Of a stretch of DNA of 64,000 nucleotides, positions 44,001 to 53,767 are shown one piece after another. Source of the stretch: Hydractinia symbiolongicarpus (Eukaryota > Cnidaria > Hydrozoa > Anthoathecata > Hydractiniidae); the NCBI RefSeq assembly GCF_029227915.1, contig NC_079887.1, positions 3,286,001 to 3,350,000 on the forward strand, given 5' to 3'. A program made the translations under genes and the position numbers. Every line of letters begins with the position of its first letter. The stretch's first letter is position 1. The notes beneath the pieces are model-generated. The model saw nothing but the letters and a program-made list of their open reading frames with translations. It ran no database searches and was not told the DNA's origin.

Positions 44001-47000
44001 CGAACGATTTTTTAAATTATTTTTTCACCACTAAAACGCATGAGACTTGTAGTTTTCAAAAATGTTTTCATTTTTGATGACACGCTGAATAAAAGCAGTT
44101 TAATCGCCGGCAAACGAAAACCTGCGATTTCCCGTAAATCCCGGACTCGGCCCATATAGTCAAAAGTATACAAAGAAAGTACCCAGGGAGTAAACTCATT
44201 TCCAGAACGATTTTTTAAATTATTTTTTCACCACTAAAACGCATAAGACTTGTAGTTTTTAAAAATGTTTTCATTTTTGATGAGACGCTGAATAAAAGAA
44301 GTTTATTCGCCGGCAAACGAAAACCCGCGATTTCCCGTAAATCCCGGCTTGGCCCGTATAGTCAAAAGTATACAAAGAAAGTACCCAGGGAGTAAACTCA
44401 TTTCCCGAACAATTTTTTAAATTATTTTTTCACCACTGAAACGCATGAGACTTGTAGTTTTCAAAAATGTTTTCATTTTTGATGAGACGCTGAATAAAAG
44501 AAGTTTAATCGCCGGCAAACGAAAACCCGCGATTTCCCGTAAATCCCGGGCTTGGTCCGTATAGTCAAAAGTTTACAAAGAAAGTACCCAGGGAGTAAAC
44601 TCATTTCCCGAACGATTTTTTAAATTACTTTTTCACCACTAAAACGCATAAGACTTGTAGTTTTTAAAAATGTTTTCATTTTTGATGAGACGCTGAATAA
44701 AAGAAGTTTAATCGCCGGCAAACGAAAACCTGCGATTTCCCGTAAATCCTGGACTCGGCCCGTATAGTCAAAAGTATACAAAGAAAGTACCCAGGGAGTA
44801 AACTCATTTCCAAAACGATTTTTTAAATTATTATTTCACCACTAAAACGCATAAGACTTCTAGTTTTTAAAAATATTTTCATATTTGATGGGACGCTGAA
44901 TAAAAGAAGTTTAATCGCCGGCAAACGAAAACCCGCGATTTCCCGTAAATCCCGGGCTTGGCCGTAAAGTCAAAACTATACAAAGAAAGTACCCAGGGAG
45001 TGAACTCATTTCCAGAACGATTTTTTAAATTATTTTTTCACCACTAAAACGCATAAGACTTGTAGTTTTTAAAAGTGTTTTCATTTTTGATGAGACGCTG
45101 AATAAAAGAAGTTTAATCACCGGCAAACGAAAACCTGCGATTTCCCGAAAATCCCGGACTCGGCCCGTATAGTCAAAAGTATACAAAGAAAGTACCCTGT
45201 GAGTAAATTCATTTCCCGAACGATTTTTTATATTATTTTTTTACCACTAAAACGCATAAGACTTGTAGTTTTTGAAAATGTTTTCATTTTTGATGAGACG
45301 CTGAATAAAAGAAGTTTAATCGCCGGCAACCGAAAACCCGCGATTTCCCGTAAATCCCGGCTTGGCCCGTATAGTCAAAAGTATACAAAGAAAGTACCCA
45401 GGAAGTAAACTCATTTCCCGAACGATTTTTCAAATTATTTTATCACCACTAAAACGCATGAGACGTGTAGTTTTTAAAAGTGTTTTCATTTTTGATGAGA
45501 CGCTGAATAAAAGAAGTTTAATCACCGGCAAACGAAAACCCGCAATTTCCCGTAAATACCGGGCTTGGCACGTACAGTTGAATGTATACAAAGAAAGTAC
45601 CCTGTGAGTAAACTCATTTCCCGAACGATTTTTTATATTATTTTTTTACCACTAAAACGCATAAGACTTGTAGTTTTTGAAAATGTTTTCATTTTTGATG
45701 AGACGCTGAATAAAAGAAGTTTAATCGCCGGCAAACGAAAACCCGCGATTTCCCGTAAATCCCGGCTTGGCCCGTATAGTCAAAAGTATACAAAGAAAGT
45801 ACCCAGGAAGTAAACTCAATTCCCGAACGATTTTTCAAATTATTTTATCACCACTAAAACGCATGAGACGTGTAGTTTTTAAAAGTGTTTTCATTTTTGA
45901 TGAGACGCTGAATAAAAGAAGTTTAATCACCGGCAAACGAAAACCCGCAATTTCCCGTAAATCCCGGCTTGGCCCGTATAGGTAAAAGTATACAAAGAAA
46001 GTACCCAGGGAGTGAACTCATTTCCAGAACGATTTTTTAAATTATTTTTTCACCACTAAAACGCATAAGACTTGTAGTTTTTAAAAGTGTTTTCATTTTT
46101 GATGAGACGCTGAATAAAAGAAGTTTAATCACCGGCAAACGAAAACCCGCAATTTCCGGTAAATACCGGGCTTGGCACGTATAGTCGAATGTATACAAAG
46201 AAAGTACCCTGTGAGTAAACTCATTTCCAAAACGATTTTTTAAATTATTATTTCACCACTAAAACGCATAAGACTTCTAGTTTTTAAAAATATTTTCATA
46301 TTTGATGGGACGCTGAATAAAAGAAGTTTATTCGCCGGCAAACGAAAACCCGCGATTTCCCGTAAATCCCGGGCTTGGCCGTAAAGTCAAAACTATACAA
46401 AGAAAGTACCCAGGGAGTGAACTCATTTCCAGAACGATTTTTTAAATTATTTTTTCACCACTAAAACGCATAAGACTTGTAGTTTTTAAAAGTGTTTTCA
46501 TTTTTGATGAGACGCTGAATAAAAGAAGTTTAATCACCGGCAAACGAAAACCTGCGATTTCCCGTAAATCCCGGACTCGGCCCGTATAGTCAAAAGTATA
46601 CAAAGAAAGTACCCTGTGAGTAAACTCATTTCCCGAACGATTTTTTATATTATTTTTTTACCACTAAAACGCATAAGACTTGTAGTTTTTGAAAATGTTT
46701 TCATTTTTGATGAGACGCTGAATAAAAGAAGTTTAATTGCCGGCAAACGAAAACCCGCGATTTCCCGTAAATCCCGGCTTGGCCCGTATAGTCAAAAGTA
46801 TACAAAGAAAGTACCCAGGAAGTAAACTCATTTCCCGAACGATTTTTCAAATTATTTTATCACCACTAAAACGCATGAGACGTGTAGTTTTTAAAAGTGT
46901 TTTCATTTTTGATGAGACGCTGAATAAAAGAAGTTTAATCACCGGCAAACGAAAACCCGCAATTTCCCGTAAATACCGGGCTTGGCACGTATAGTTGAAT

Positions 47001-47166
47001 GTTTACAAAGAAAGTACCCTGTGAGTAAACTCATTTCCCGAACGATTTTTTATATTATTTTTTTACCACTAAAACGCATAAGACTTGTAGTTTTTGAAAA
47101 TGTTTTCATTTTTGATGAGACGCTGAATAAAAGAAGTTTAATCGCCGGCAAACGAAAACCCGCGAT
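31563..47166. repeat. Satellite super-repeat, copy 2 (about 15.6 kb, about 77 monomers)
   Basis: Second copy of the block at 13122-29941. The two are almost identical wherever I compared them, with only scattered single-base differences. Examples are GGGCTTGG against GAGCTTGG near 38680/21450, and CGGCAACCG against CGGCAAACG near 45328/28103. It lacks the 1217-bp duplication found in copy 1. After about 47166 the array returns to the variant order seen around 28560 rather than to the sequence at 29942, which marks the right end of the duplicated block. Confidence 0.88.
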
Positions 47167-49717
47167 TTCCCGTAAATCCCGGCTTGGCCCGTATATTCAA
47201 AAGTATACAAAGAAAGTACCCAGGAAGTAAACTCAATTCCCGAACGATTTTTCAAATTATTTTATCACCACTAAAACGCATGAGACGTGTAGTTTTTAAA
47301 AGTGTTTTCATTTTTGATGAGACGCTGAATAAAAGAAGTTTAATCACCGGCAAACGAAAACCCGCAATTTCCCGTAAATCCCGGCTTGGCCCGTATAGGT
47401 AAAAGTATACAAAGAAAGTACCCAGGGAGTGAACTCATTTCCAGAACGAATTTTTAAATTATTTTTTCACCACTAAAACGCATAAGACTTGTAGTTTTTA
47501 AAAGTGTTTTCATTTTTGATGAGCCGCTGAATAAAAGAAGTTTAATCACCGGCAAACGAAAACCCGCAATTTCCCGTAAATACCGGGCTTGGCACGTATA
47601 GTCGAATGTATACAAAGAAAGTACCCTGTGAGTAAACTCATTTCCCAAACGATTTTTTATATTATTTTTTTACCACTAAAACGCATAAGACTTGTAGTTT
47701 TTAAAAATGTTTTCATTTTTGATGAGACGCTGAATAAAAGAAGTTTAATCGCCGGCAAACGAAAACCCGCGATTTCCCGTAAATCCCGGCTTGGCCCGTA
47801 TAGTCAAAAGTATACAAAGAAAGTACCCAGGAAGTAAACTCATTTCCCGAACGATTTTTCAAATTATTTTATCACCACTAAAATGCATGAGACGTGTAGT
47901 TTTTAAAAATGTTTTCATTTTTGATGAGACGCTGAAAAAAAGCAGTTTAATCGCCGGCAAACGAAAACCTGCGATTTCCCTAAATCCCGGACTCGGCCCG
48001 TATAGTCAAAAGTATACAAAGAAAGTACCCAGGGAGTAAACTCATTTCCAGAACGATTTTTTAAATTATTTTTTCACCACTAAAACGCATAAGACTTGTA
48101 GTTTTTAAAAGGTGTTTTTATTTTTGATGAGACGCTAAATAAAAGAAGTTTAATCGCCGGCAAACGAAAACCCGCAATTTCCCGTAAATCCCGGGCTTGG
48201 CACGTATAGTCGAATGTATACAAAGAAAGTACCCTGTGAGTAAACTCATTTCCCGAACGTTTTTTTATATTATTTTTTTACCACTAAAACGCATAAGACT
48301 TGTAGTTTTTAAAAATGTTTTCATTTTTGATGAGACGCTGAATAAAAGAAGTTTAATCGCCGGCAAACGAAAACCCGCGATTTCCCGTAAATCCCGGCTT
48401 GGCCCGTATAGTCAAAAGTATACAAAGAAAGTACCTAGGAAGTAAACTCATTTCCCGAACGATTTTTCAAATTATTTTTTCACCACTAAAACGCATAAGA
48501 CTTGTAGTTTTTAAAAATGTTTTCATTTTTGATGAGACGCTGAATAAAAGAAGTTTAATCGCCGGCAAACGAAAACCCACGATTTCCCGTAAATCCCGGC
48601 TTGGCCCGTATAGTCAAAAGTATACAAAGAAAGTACCCAGGAAGTAAACTCATTTCCCGAACGATTTTTCAAATTATTTTATCACCACTAAAACGCATGA
48701 GACGTGTAGTTTTTAAAAGTGTTTTCATTTTTGATGAGACGCTGAATAAAAGAAGTTTAATCACCGGCAAACGAAAACCCGCAATTTCCCGTAAATCCCG
48801 GCTTGGCCCGTATAGTCAAAAGTATACAAAGAAAGTACCCAGGGAGTGAACTCATTTCCAGAACGATTTTTTAAATTATTTTTTAACCACTAAAACGCAT
48901 AAGACTTGTAGTTTTTAAAAGTGTTTTCATTTTTGATGAGACGCTGAATAAAAGAAGTTTAATCACCGGCAAACGAAAACCCGCAATTTCCCGTAAATAC
49001 CGGGCTTGGCACGTATAGTCGAATGTATACAAAGAAAGTACCCTGTGAGTAAACTCATTTCCCGAACGATTTTTTATATTATTTTTTTACCACTAAAACG
49101 CATAAGACTTGTAGTTTTAAAAAATGTTTTCATTTTTGATGAGACACTGAATAAAAGAAGTTTAATCGCCGGCAAACGAAAACCCGCGATTTCCCGTAAA
49201 TCCCGGCTTGGCCCGTATAGTCAAAAGTATACAAAGAAAGTACCCAGGAAGTAAACTCATTTCCCGAACGATTTTTCAAATTATTTTATCACCATTAAAA
49301 CGCATGAGACGTGTAGTTTTTAAAAATGTCTTCATTTTTGATGAGACGCTGAAAAAAAGCAGTTTAATCGCCGGCAAACGAAAACCTGCGATTTCCCTAA
49401 ATCCCGGACTCGGCCCGTATAGTCAAAAGTATACAAAGAAAGTACCTAGGAAGTAAACTCATTTCCCGAACGATTTTTCAAATTATTTTTTCACCACTAA
49501 AACGCATGAGACTTGTAGTTTTCAAAAATGTCTTCATTTTTGATGAGACGCTGAAAAAAAGCAGTTTAATCGCCGGCAAACGAAAACCTGCGATTTCCCT
49601 AAATCCCGGACTCGGCCCGTATAGTCAAAAGTATACAAAGAAAGTACCCAGGGAGTAAACTCATTTCCAGAACGATTTTTTAAATTATTTTTTCACCACT
49701 AAAACGCATCAGACTTG

Positions 49718-49986
49718 AGAGATAGGAAAACCCCAATGTTAGGACAGACCCCGTTAGCACTTTACCATTCCACGTCAAATCATGGATCATCCACATCAAA
49801 TCAACGATAGAAGAGTCCATAAAATCCATGTGCACTTTACCACTTTACGTTAAATAAGCGGGCATGCTCTATAATATCTGTCCAAAACCCCCACCCCGGC
49901 CGTGTCCCCGGGCCCCCTCCCCGTCCCATGGGTCCCTCCCCACCCTCATCTGTCGTCTCCTATAATTTATAGTGTTATGTGTGTCT
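49718..49986. other. Left terminal non-coding region of the element
   Basis: No gene. It holds two imperfect direct repeats of 24 bp (49757-49780 and 49832-49855, 20 of 24 identical, beginning GCACTTTACCA). A GC-rich pyrimidine-biased stretch follows at about 49894-49960 (CCCCACCCCGGCCGTG, then CCCATGGGTCCC). In a Polinton this region would be the terminal inverted repeat, which carries sites for the integrase and, by inference, the protein-primed origin. This cannot be verified without the right end. Confidence 0.5.
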
Positions 49987-50011
49987 ATCTTTACCAGAAA
50001 CAAGTAAAGAT
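49987..50011. terminator. Hairpin 3' of the 111-aa minus-strand gene (ATCTTTACC family)
   Basis: Arms ATCTTTACC (49987-49995) and AGTAAAGAT (50003-50011) form an 8-bp stem. One C-A mismatch opens next to the loop AGAAACA. It begins 19 nt beyond the stop codon of the minus-strand gene ending at 50031. The 28 bases 49987-50014 equal the reverse complement of 58933-58960 (downstream of the integrase) at 27 positions. A transcript 3'-end role is inferred from position only. Confidence 0.55.
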
Positions 50012-50030
50012 GATTGCAACATTGCAAGGT

Positions 50031-50366
50031 TTAGCGCCACATAATGTCATAACTGAAGAATTGATTTTGATGATTATTTTGAGATTGTTTGAGACCATTT
50101 GATCTGACAAAGGCATCACCCTTGAAACTATAATCCTTTAATTCATCACAAAGTCTTGCGGGCAACCATGTCTTATATTTATTTCCCATTCTATCTTGAA
50201 CCTCCGCATACATAGTTTTTTCAGAAAGAGCACCAGGTCTTGATATTTCCATCTCTTTCACATATTTAACAAGGTAAATATCGTTTTTAGGCAGCTCTCT
50301 CCACTTTATGATCGGAGTAACTTGTTCTATGTTTTGTTCAAATTCTTCAACTGTTGGAAAAGCCAT
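50031..50366 (-). CDS. Conserved small Polinton protein of unknown function (111 aa)
   Basis: Start chosen at the ATG whose complement is 50364-50366 (protein begins MAFPTVEEFEQ). The frame continues five codons upstream only to a GTG. The protein has a central block (EVQDRMGNKYKTWLPARL) followed by a C-terminal FVRSNGLKQS...FFSYDIMW pattern. Small proteins with this layout (short beta-rich core with KTW.P.RL) occur in Polinton elements. A compact nucleic-acid-binding fold of OB type is conceivable but I have no direct evidence for it. It is transcribed away from the capsid cluster, after the 389-aa gene, with a 253-bp gap between them and a hairpin 19 nt past its stop. No signal peptide or membrane segment. 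Confidence 0.65.
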   Translation of the reverse strand: MAFPTVEEFEQNIEQVTPIIKWRELPKNDIYLVKYVKEMEISRPGALSEKTMYAEVQDRMGNKYKTWLPARLCDELKDYSFKGDAFVRSNGLKQSQNNHQNQFFSYDIMWR

Positions 50367-50619
50367 TGTGTTTATATTCACGATTACATCTCTTTATACC
50401 ACTTTATAGATTCTATCGGAAAGCAGTTTTGTTATCTACCATCTGTCAATCAAACGCTTATAACAATAGGATTTTACATATTTTACATACCAGAAAGTTG
50501 TTTACATAAGAAAAAAGTCAAAACGAAAGTAGCCGTTGCTAAGGATATTTGGTATGTAAGGAATGCATTGTTTCTCTATTGTTATTCTGGCTTGATTGAC
50601 ATTTAATTGACGTCATTCT
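50367..50619. other. AT-rich spacer between the two leftmost minus-strand genes
   Basis: 253 bp without a credible gene. It contains short direct repeats (TTTTACATATTTTACATA near 50472) and would hold the promoter of the 111-aa gene. A plus-strand open frame crosses it but overlaps the 111-aa gene antisense and resembles nothing. Confidence 0.5.
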
Positions 50620-51789
50620 TTATCTAAACAAATACCATATGAAATAACCCGTTGTCATAACAATCACAAGAGCGATCTTCTCATCTTCGTGTGTAGGAGG
50701 AGTATCTTTGTGGTAAGGTGCAGTAATGTGTTTATCTGTAGTATCCACGTGGTGTACGGTGATGTGTTTATCAGGATGATCGGGTGTTACCGGCTTCTTT
50801 TTAGTTATCTTATGTGATTCGGTAACATTGACCTTTCGATTGATACCAATGGTAAGATCTTCACCCGATATCAAAATCTTGTTGTTGTAACCCACCACCC
50901 CTGTCTTAATTCTGAGATTCATGTCACTAGGTAACATATAAATACCTTGTCCAACCAAATAATCAACCTTACTTGAAGCGTAGTTTACCGTATCCTGATA
51001 ACGTTTAATGTCCTCCTGAATATCGACCCTACGGTTAACAATGTCCTCAAGGTTATTCATAAAAACTTTTTGGGCGGTCAGAGCACTTGAATCATTACCG
51101 AGGATGGAGGATCGCGCTGAGGCTTGAGAACTAAGAACAAGATATGCATAGGCCCTGACACTGCTCGAGATCTTCACAAGGCCCGTTTTTGTAAATCCAT
51201 CGGATTTTTCCACAATCCACCGCGTCATGGAGTCGTTTGTGAAATAACTTAACCCCGGAGTTGGATATTCTTTACGTCTTTTTTGATATGAGCTGAAAAA
51301 GTTCTGACCCCTGTATTTCATGGGGTTGGGATCAACTCCATAATCGCCGCAGATTTTTAAAAACTCCTCATTTGAATAGGGATTGTCGTATCGATTGAAG
51401 CTATCCTCAAAGGGTAGAGGTGTCTGTAGGCGCTTAATGATTCGTCTAATGTGATAATACACATGAAAACGATATATTGACCTGACCATAGATCTACCAT
51501 CCTTCAGGTGTTCCGAACTTACCCCACAGGCACTTGAAGCGCACCAAGTGGCGAAATTTAGCTGGGTTTGCCATAATCTAAAAGGTTGCTCATTCCAAAT
51601 TCTCATACGTTGCGCGTTATGACTAAGTTCATAATTGGTAAAAATATTAGGAAAGGAAGCGGGGAAAGAGCCACTTTCAGACACAATAATGGCCTGTTTG
51701 TACAGATCCCTAGCGCTCAATATTTGAAGATCCCGCCCCTCATTTGGCTTATATGCCGCATTCGGGTTATATCTGAAAATGTCATCCAT
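50620..51789 (-). CDS. Conserved Polinton protein with C-terminal membrane anchor (389 aa)
   Basis: Complete frame from ATG (complement of 51787-51789) to a stop at 50620. The N-terminal half carries motifs I associate with a conserved Polinton-family protein next to the capsid genes: GRDLQILSARDLYKQA (about residues 19-34), then FRLWQTQLNFATWCASSACG (residues 71-90). Residues about 330-370 are rich in His, Thr, Pro and Lys with HITVHH- and HITAPYH-like repeats, probably a flexible linker. Residues 371-389 (LVIVMTTGYFIWYLFR core) form one hydrophobic helix at the extreme C-terminus, so the protein is probably tail-anchored. Its biochemical role is not known to me; a virion or assembly protein is the likely class because it shares a 38-bp divergent promoter region with the capsid cluster. 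Confidence 0.8.
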   Translation of the reverse strand: MDDIFRYNPNAAYKPNEGRDLQILSARDLYKQAIIVSESGSFPASFPNIFTNYELSHNAQRMRIWNEQPFRLWQTQLNFATWCASSACGVSSEHLKDGRSMVRSIYRFHVYYHIRRIIKRLQTPLPFEDSFNRYDNPYSNEEFLKICGDYGVDPNPMKYRGQNFFSSYQKRRKEYPTPGLSYFTNDSMTRWIVEKSDGFTKTGLVKISSSVRAYAYLVLSSQASARSSILGNDSSALTAQKVFMNNLEDIVNRRVDIQEDIKRYQDTVNYASSKVDYLVGQGIYMLPSDMNLRIKTGVVGYNNKILISGEDLTIGINRKVNVTESHKITKKKPVTPDHPDKHITVHHVDTTDKHITAPYHKDTPPTHEDEKIALVIVMTTGYFIWYLFR

Positions 51790-51827
51790 TCTTTGATTTA
51801 AATATATTCACAATCTCTAATATAATA
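51790..51827. promoter_or_regulatory. Divergent promoter region between the 389-aa gene and the capsid cluster
   Basis: Only 38 bp separate the two start codons, so both transcription units must be driven from here or from within neighbouring coding sequence. The plus-strand side ends CTAATATAATA directly before the ATG at 51828; the identical 11-mer lies at 57671-57681 in the other divergent spacer. The minus-strand side reads TATTTAAATC a few bases upstream of its ATG. The region is AT-rich and TATA-like. Role inferred from layout and the shared motif. Confidence 0.5.
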
Positions 51828-52391
51828 ATGTATATCACAATAAAGGACGTAAATAGCGAGAAGAAAATCTATTTGTATCAACTGATAGACAATTCACATG
51901 GTACAAAGGAGGTTGCGATCGTGGAGACGTTTTCAGATAATGTCACATATGTAGCTACAGCTCCAATAGATATACCCTTGGCCGATGGAGTTACCACGGT
52001 TAGGTTACAACAGGGTCAGCACTACACGGGTAGGGAGTTGAATTCAATCGTGAGAGGTGATATAAATTCAACACAACTAGCTAGAAACTCTAAGTTGAGT
52101 AAAATATTCAATATGGAGGGTGTAACGGAACTACATTTTAATCTTAATGAATTGGATAACTCGTTAAATCTTAAAGATGGTGAATATAGCAACAACCTGA
52201 TGACATATCATATATCCGAGTATGGTGGTGATTTTACATATATTGAACCGAAAAATCCGCAATATAAGAAACTAAAGAAAGGTTTACTTCAATCACTTAC
52301 CATGAGAGTCACAGGTCAGGATGGTAAGGTGCTATGGGGTGGTATGAAGACAACAGTTACCATTCACATAAGAGATACGGCGTACAGATGA
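51828..52391 (+). CDS. Putative minor capsid (penton-like) protein (187 aa)
   Basis: First gene of the plus-strand morphogenesis cluster. ATG at 51828, stop TGA at 52389-52391; the major capsid gene follows 55 bp later. The sequence has the alternating hydrophobic pattern of a beta-rich single-domain protein and no membrane segment. Recognisable blocks are YLYQLIDNSHGTKEVA (about residues 16-31), YTGRELNSIV (about 67-76) and a C-terminal strand-turn-strand SLTMRVTGQDGKVLWGG...TVTIHI, a signature I associate with Polinton structural proteins. Polintons and virophages encode a single jelly-roll penton protein beside the double jelly-roll capsid protein, and size and position fit. Assignment rests on context and recalled family resemblance; a structural model would test it. 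Confidence 0.6.
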   Translation: MYITIKDVNSEKKIYLYQLIDNSHGTKEVAIVETFSDNVTYVATAPIDIPLADGVTTVRLQQGQHYTGRELNSIVRGDINSTQLARNSKLSKIFNMEGVTELHFNLNELDNSLNLKDGEYSNNLMTYHISEYGGDFTYIEPKNPQYKKLKKGLLQSLTMRVTGQDGKVLWGGMKTTVTIHIRDTAYR

Positions 52392-52446
52392 TACCGTAGC
52401 ATTAACCGAATTAAAGTAAAATAAAATAAAAGTAATATGGAATAGC

Positions 52447-53766
52447 ATGGAATACGGGAAAAAGTTAAACCCAGAGCGTTCACTTAGGATCGCACATGGC
52501 GTAAAAGGAACGCATCAAAAAGTAATTGTCACTCACAACCCGAGTGAGATTGATCAGAACCAGTTACTCCTGATTAGGTTCCCTAATTTAGGTAACGATG
52601 ATGTCATTGTTCCTGGTACTTCGAAAATAAGTTTCGACGTTGAACTCGAGTCAAAAGTCGACACGAAGAGAACATTGGTCTGTAACATAGGGAGAGCAAT
52701 TGTTAAAAAGCTAGCTATCAAGTTCGAGGGTACCGAGATTCTGAGCATTGATGACTTTGATCTTTTCGGGTGCTACAGAGATTTATGGCTAACCAAGTCC
52801 GAAAAAAGAAATGCAATAAGACAAGGTATCATCTTTGATGAAGGGTGTACAGAAAACTGTATGAAACTGAGAGTTGGAGCTGCGGATAAAGACGCATCGG
52901 AGGTGGCGGACAAAGCTATTTATGATGCATACAAAAACAAGTTCACCATACCACTAGATTTTGAAATGTTGGATAGCACGATTCCTTATTATCAGGCCGG
53001 ATTAGGTAATAGGCTGTGTTATGAGATAACATTCAACAATTATGACAGGGTAGTATTATCAACACCTACCAAACCTTCGGGTTCCGCCACGGCACCGGCG
53101 CCGGATGCTAAATACAAAATCTCCAACATATCTCTAGAATATGAGATTGTGACACAACCCACACTCGCCAGATTCATCTCAAATGAATACCAAAACATGG
53201 CCGTACTTTACGACAGGTTTCTGAGACATAGACAAATTAGGGTGGATAAGTCAGACACAACGTGGAATTGGTCGTTCAATACACCGTGCAAGTCTCTGAA
53301 GGGTATATTAGTTCTGTTTGAGGAAGAGAAAGCTTACAAACGAGATACAGGTAGGTTCTACAATCCCAAGATCAAAAAGGTATCCGCCATAGTTGAGGGT
53401 AAGCTTAACCATCTTTTCGCTCAGGGGATGCAACTGTTTGAGCATTATGGTGAAATATGCAAGTATTTCGCGGAGGGCAAACAAAGGGATGGTAACGCCG
53501 GTGAAATACAGAAACATCTGCAACTACATGATGTGAAGGTCGCGGACTACCTAACCACGAAATATGCTCTATGGCTGGATTTCAGAACCATAGATGAAAA
53601 CTCACTGCACGGGACCGGCCGACGGATTGAAAATGCGAGCGAGGGGATCACACTGCAAGTTGAAAAGACGGCCGAAACCGCAGGATCCTTAAACGCCTAC
53701 ATATATCTAATCATGGATGCTCAATTAAATATTCAAAACGGTGAAATTATGGATGTACTATATTAA
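52447..53766 (+). CDS. Major capsid protein, double jelly-roll (hexon-like, 439 aa)
   Basis: ATG at 52447; stop TAA at 53764-53766. The length and context match Polinton major capsid proteins, which form the hexon-like capsomers of an icosahedral shell. Visible family traits: an N-terminal IDQNQLLLIRFPNLGNDDVI block (about residues 35-54), a first jelly-roll region with GRAIVKKLAIKFEGTEI (about 83-99), and a middle IPYYQAGLGNRLCYEITFN segment. The C-terminal half has FYNPKIKKVSAIVEGKLN.LFAQGM and ends in a strand-rich segment. A Gly/Ala/Pro/Ser-rich insertion (SGSATAPAPD) about mid-protein probably lies in a surface loop. The ATPase gene starts two bases past this stop codon, so both are probably on one transcript. 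No breaks seen. Confidence 0.88.
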   Translation: MEYGKKLNPERSLRIAHGVKGTHQKVIVTHNPSEIDQNQLLLIRFPNLGNDDVIVPGTSKISFDVELESKVDTKRTLVCNIGRAIVKKLAIKFEGTEILSIDDFDLFGCYRDLWLTKSEKRNAIRQGIIFDEGCTENCMKLRVGAADKDASEVADKAIYDAYKNKFTIPLDFEMLDSTIPYYQAGLGNRLCYEITFNNYDRVVLSTPTKPSGSATAPAPDAKYKISNISLEYEIVTQPTLARFISNEYQNMAVLYDRFLRHRQIRVDKSDTTWNWSFNTPCKSLKGILVLFEEEKAYKRDTGRFYNPKIKKVSAIVEGKLNHLFAQGMQLFEHYGEICKYFAEGKQRDGNAGEIQKHLQLHDVKVADYLTTKYALWLDFRTIDENSLHGTGRRIENASEGITLQVEKTAETAGSLNAYIYLIMDAQLNIQNGEIMDVLY

Positions 53767-53767
53767 G

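Larger units (their letters stand above)
1..49717. repeat. Satellite DNA array, 202-203 bp monomer, about 245 copies
   Basis: The same unit recurs head to tail from base 1 to the junction at 49717/49718. For example the string AAAGTACCCAGGGAG starts at 1, 204 and 406. Each monomer has an AT-rich part (around TTTTTTAAATTATTTTTTCACC) and a CG-rich part (TCGCCGGCAAACGAAA, then often AATCCCGGGCTTGGCCCG). Monomers differ by scattered substitutions and 1-bp indels and fall into recurring variants, such as CCCAGGGAG versus CCCTGTGAG or CCCAGGAAG after the AAAGTA motif. No gene, tRNA, rRNA or transposon relic interrupts the array. Because 202 and 203 are not multiples of three, open frames of 60-113 codons appear on both strands and recur with the monomer; none looks like a gene. 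The function is unknown; pericentromeric, subtelomeric or other heterochromatin is possible. Confidence 0.97.

Noticed and set aside
1-49700. More than a hundred open frames of 60-116 codons on both strands in the satellite (for example proteins with FTPWVLSLYTFDYTG or FKNVFIFDETLN)
   Set aside because: They are the repeat monomer read through; both strands and several frames are open at once. They recur every one, two or more monomers, and start/stop positions shift with single-base differences. No codon-level constraint or known domain is visible.
1-49717. CRISPR array
   Set aside because: The repeat unit is continuous with no unique spacers, far too long, and the flanking element is eukaryotic.
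1-49717. CENP-B box in the satellite (reverse strand TTTCGTTTGCCGGCGA)
   Set aside because: It starts with TTCG but lacks the required A and the CGGG at the right spacing, so it does not match the CENP-B box pattern.
49902-50102. Plus-strand open frame over the left GC-rich stretch
   Set aside because: It runs through non-coding pyrimidine-rich DNA and then antisense to the 111-aa gene; proline/serine-rich start without family features.
50322-50606. Plus-strand open frame of 94 codons
   Set aside because: It overlaps the 111-aa minus-strand gene antisense, has no good start context relative to neighbours, and the product is a low-information hydrophobic/aromatic sequence.
53741-53767. Nine-codon upstream extension of the ATPase
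   Set aside because: It begins with GTG and overlaps the capsid gene; the ATG at 53768 directly after the capsid stop fits the P-loop position of the family.
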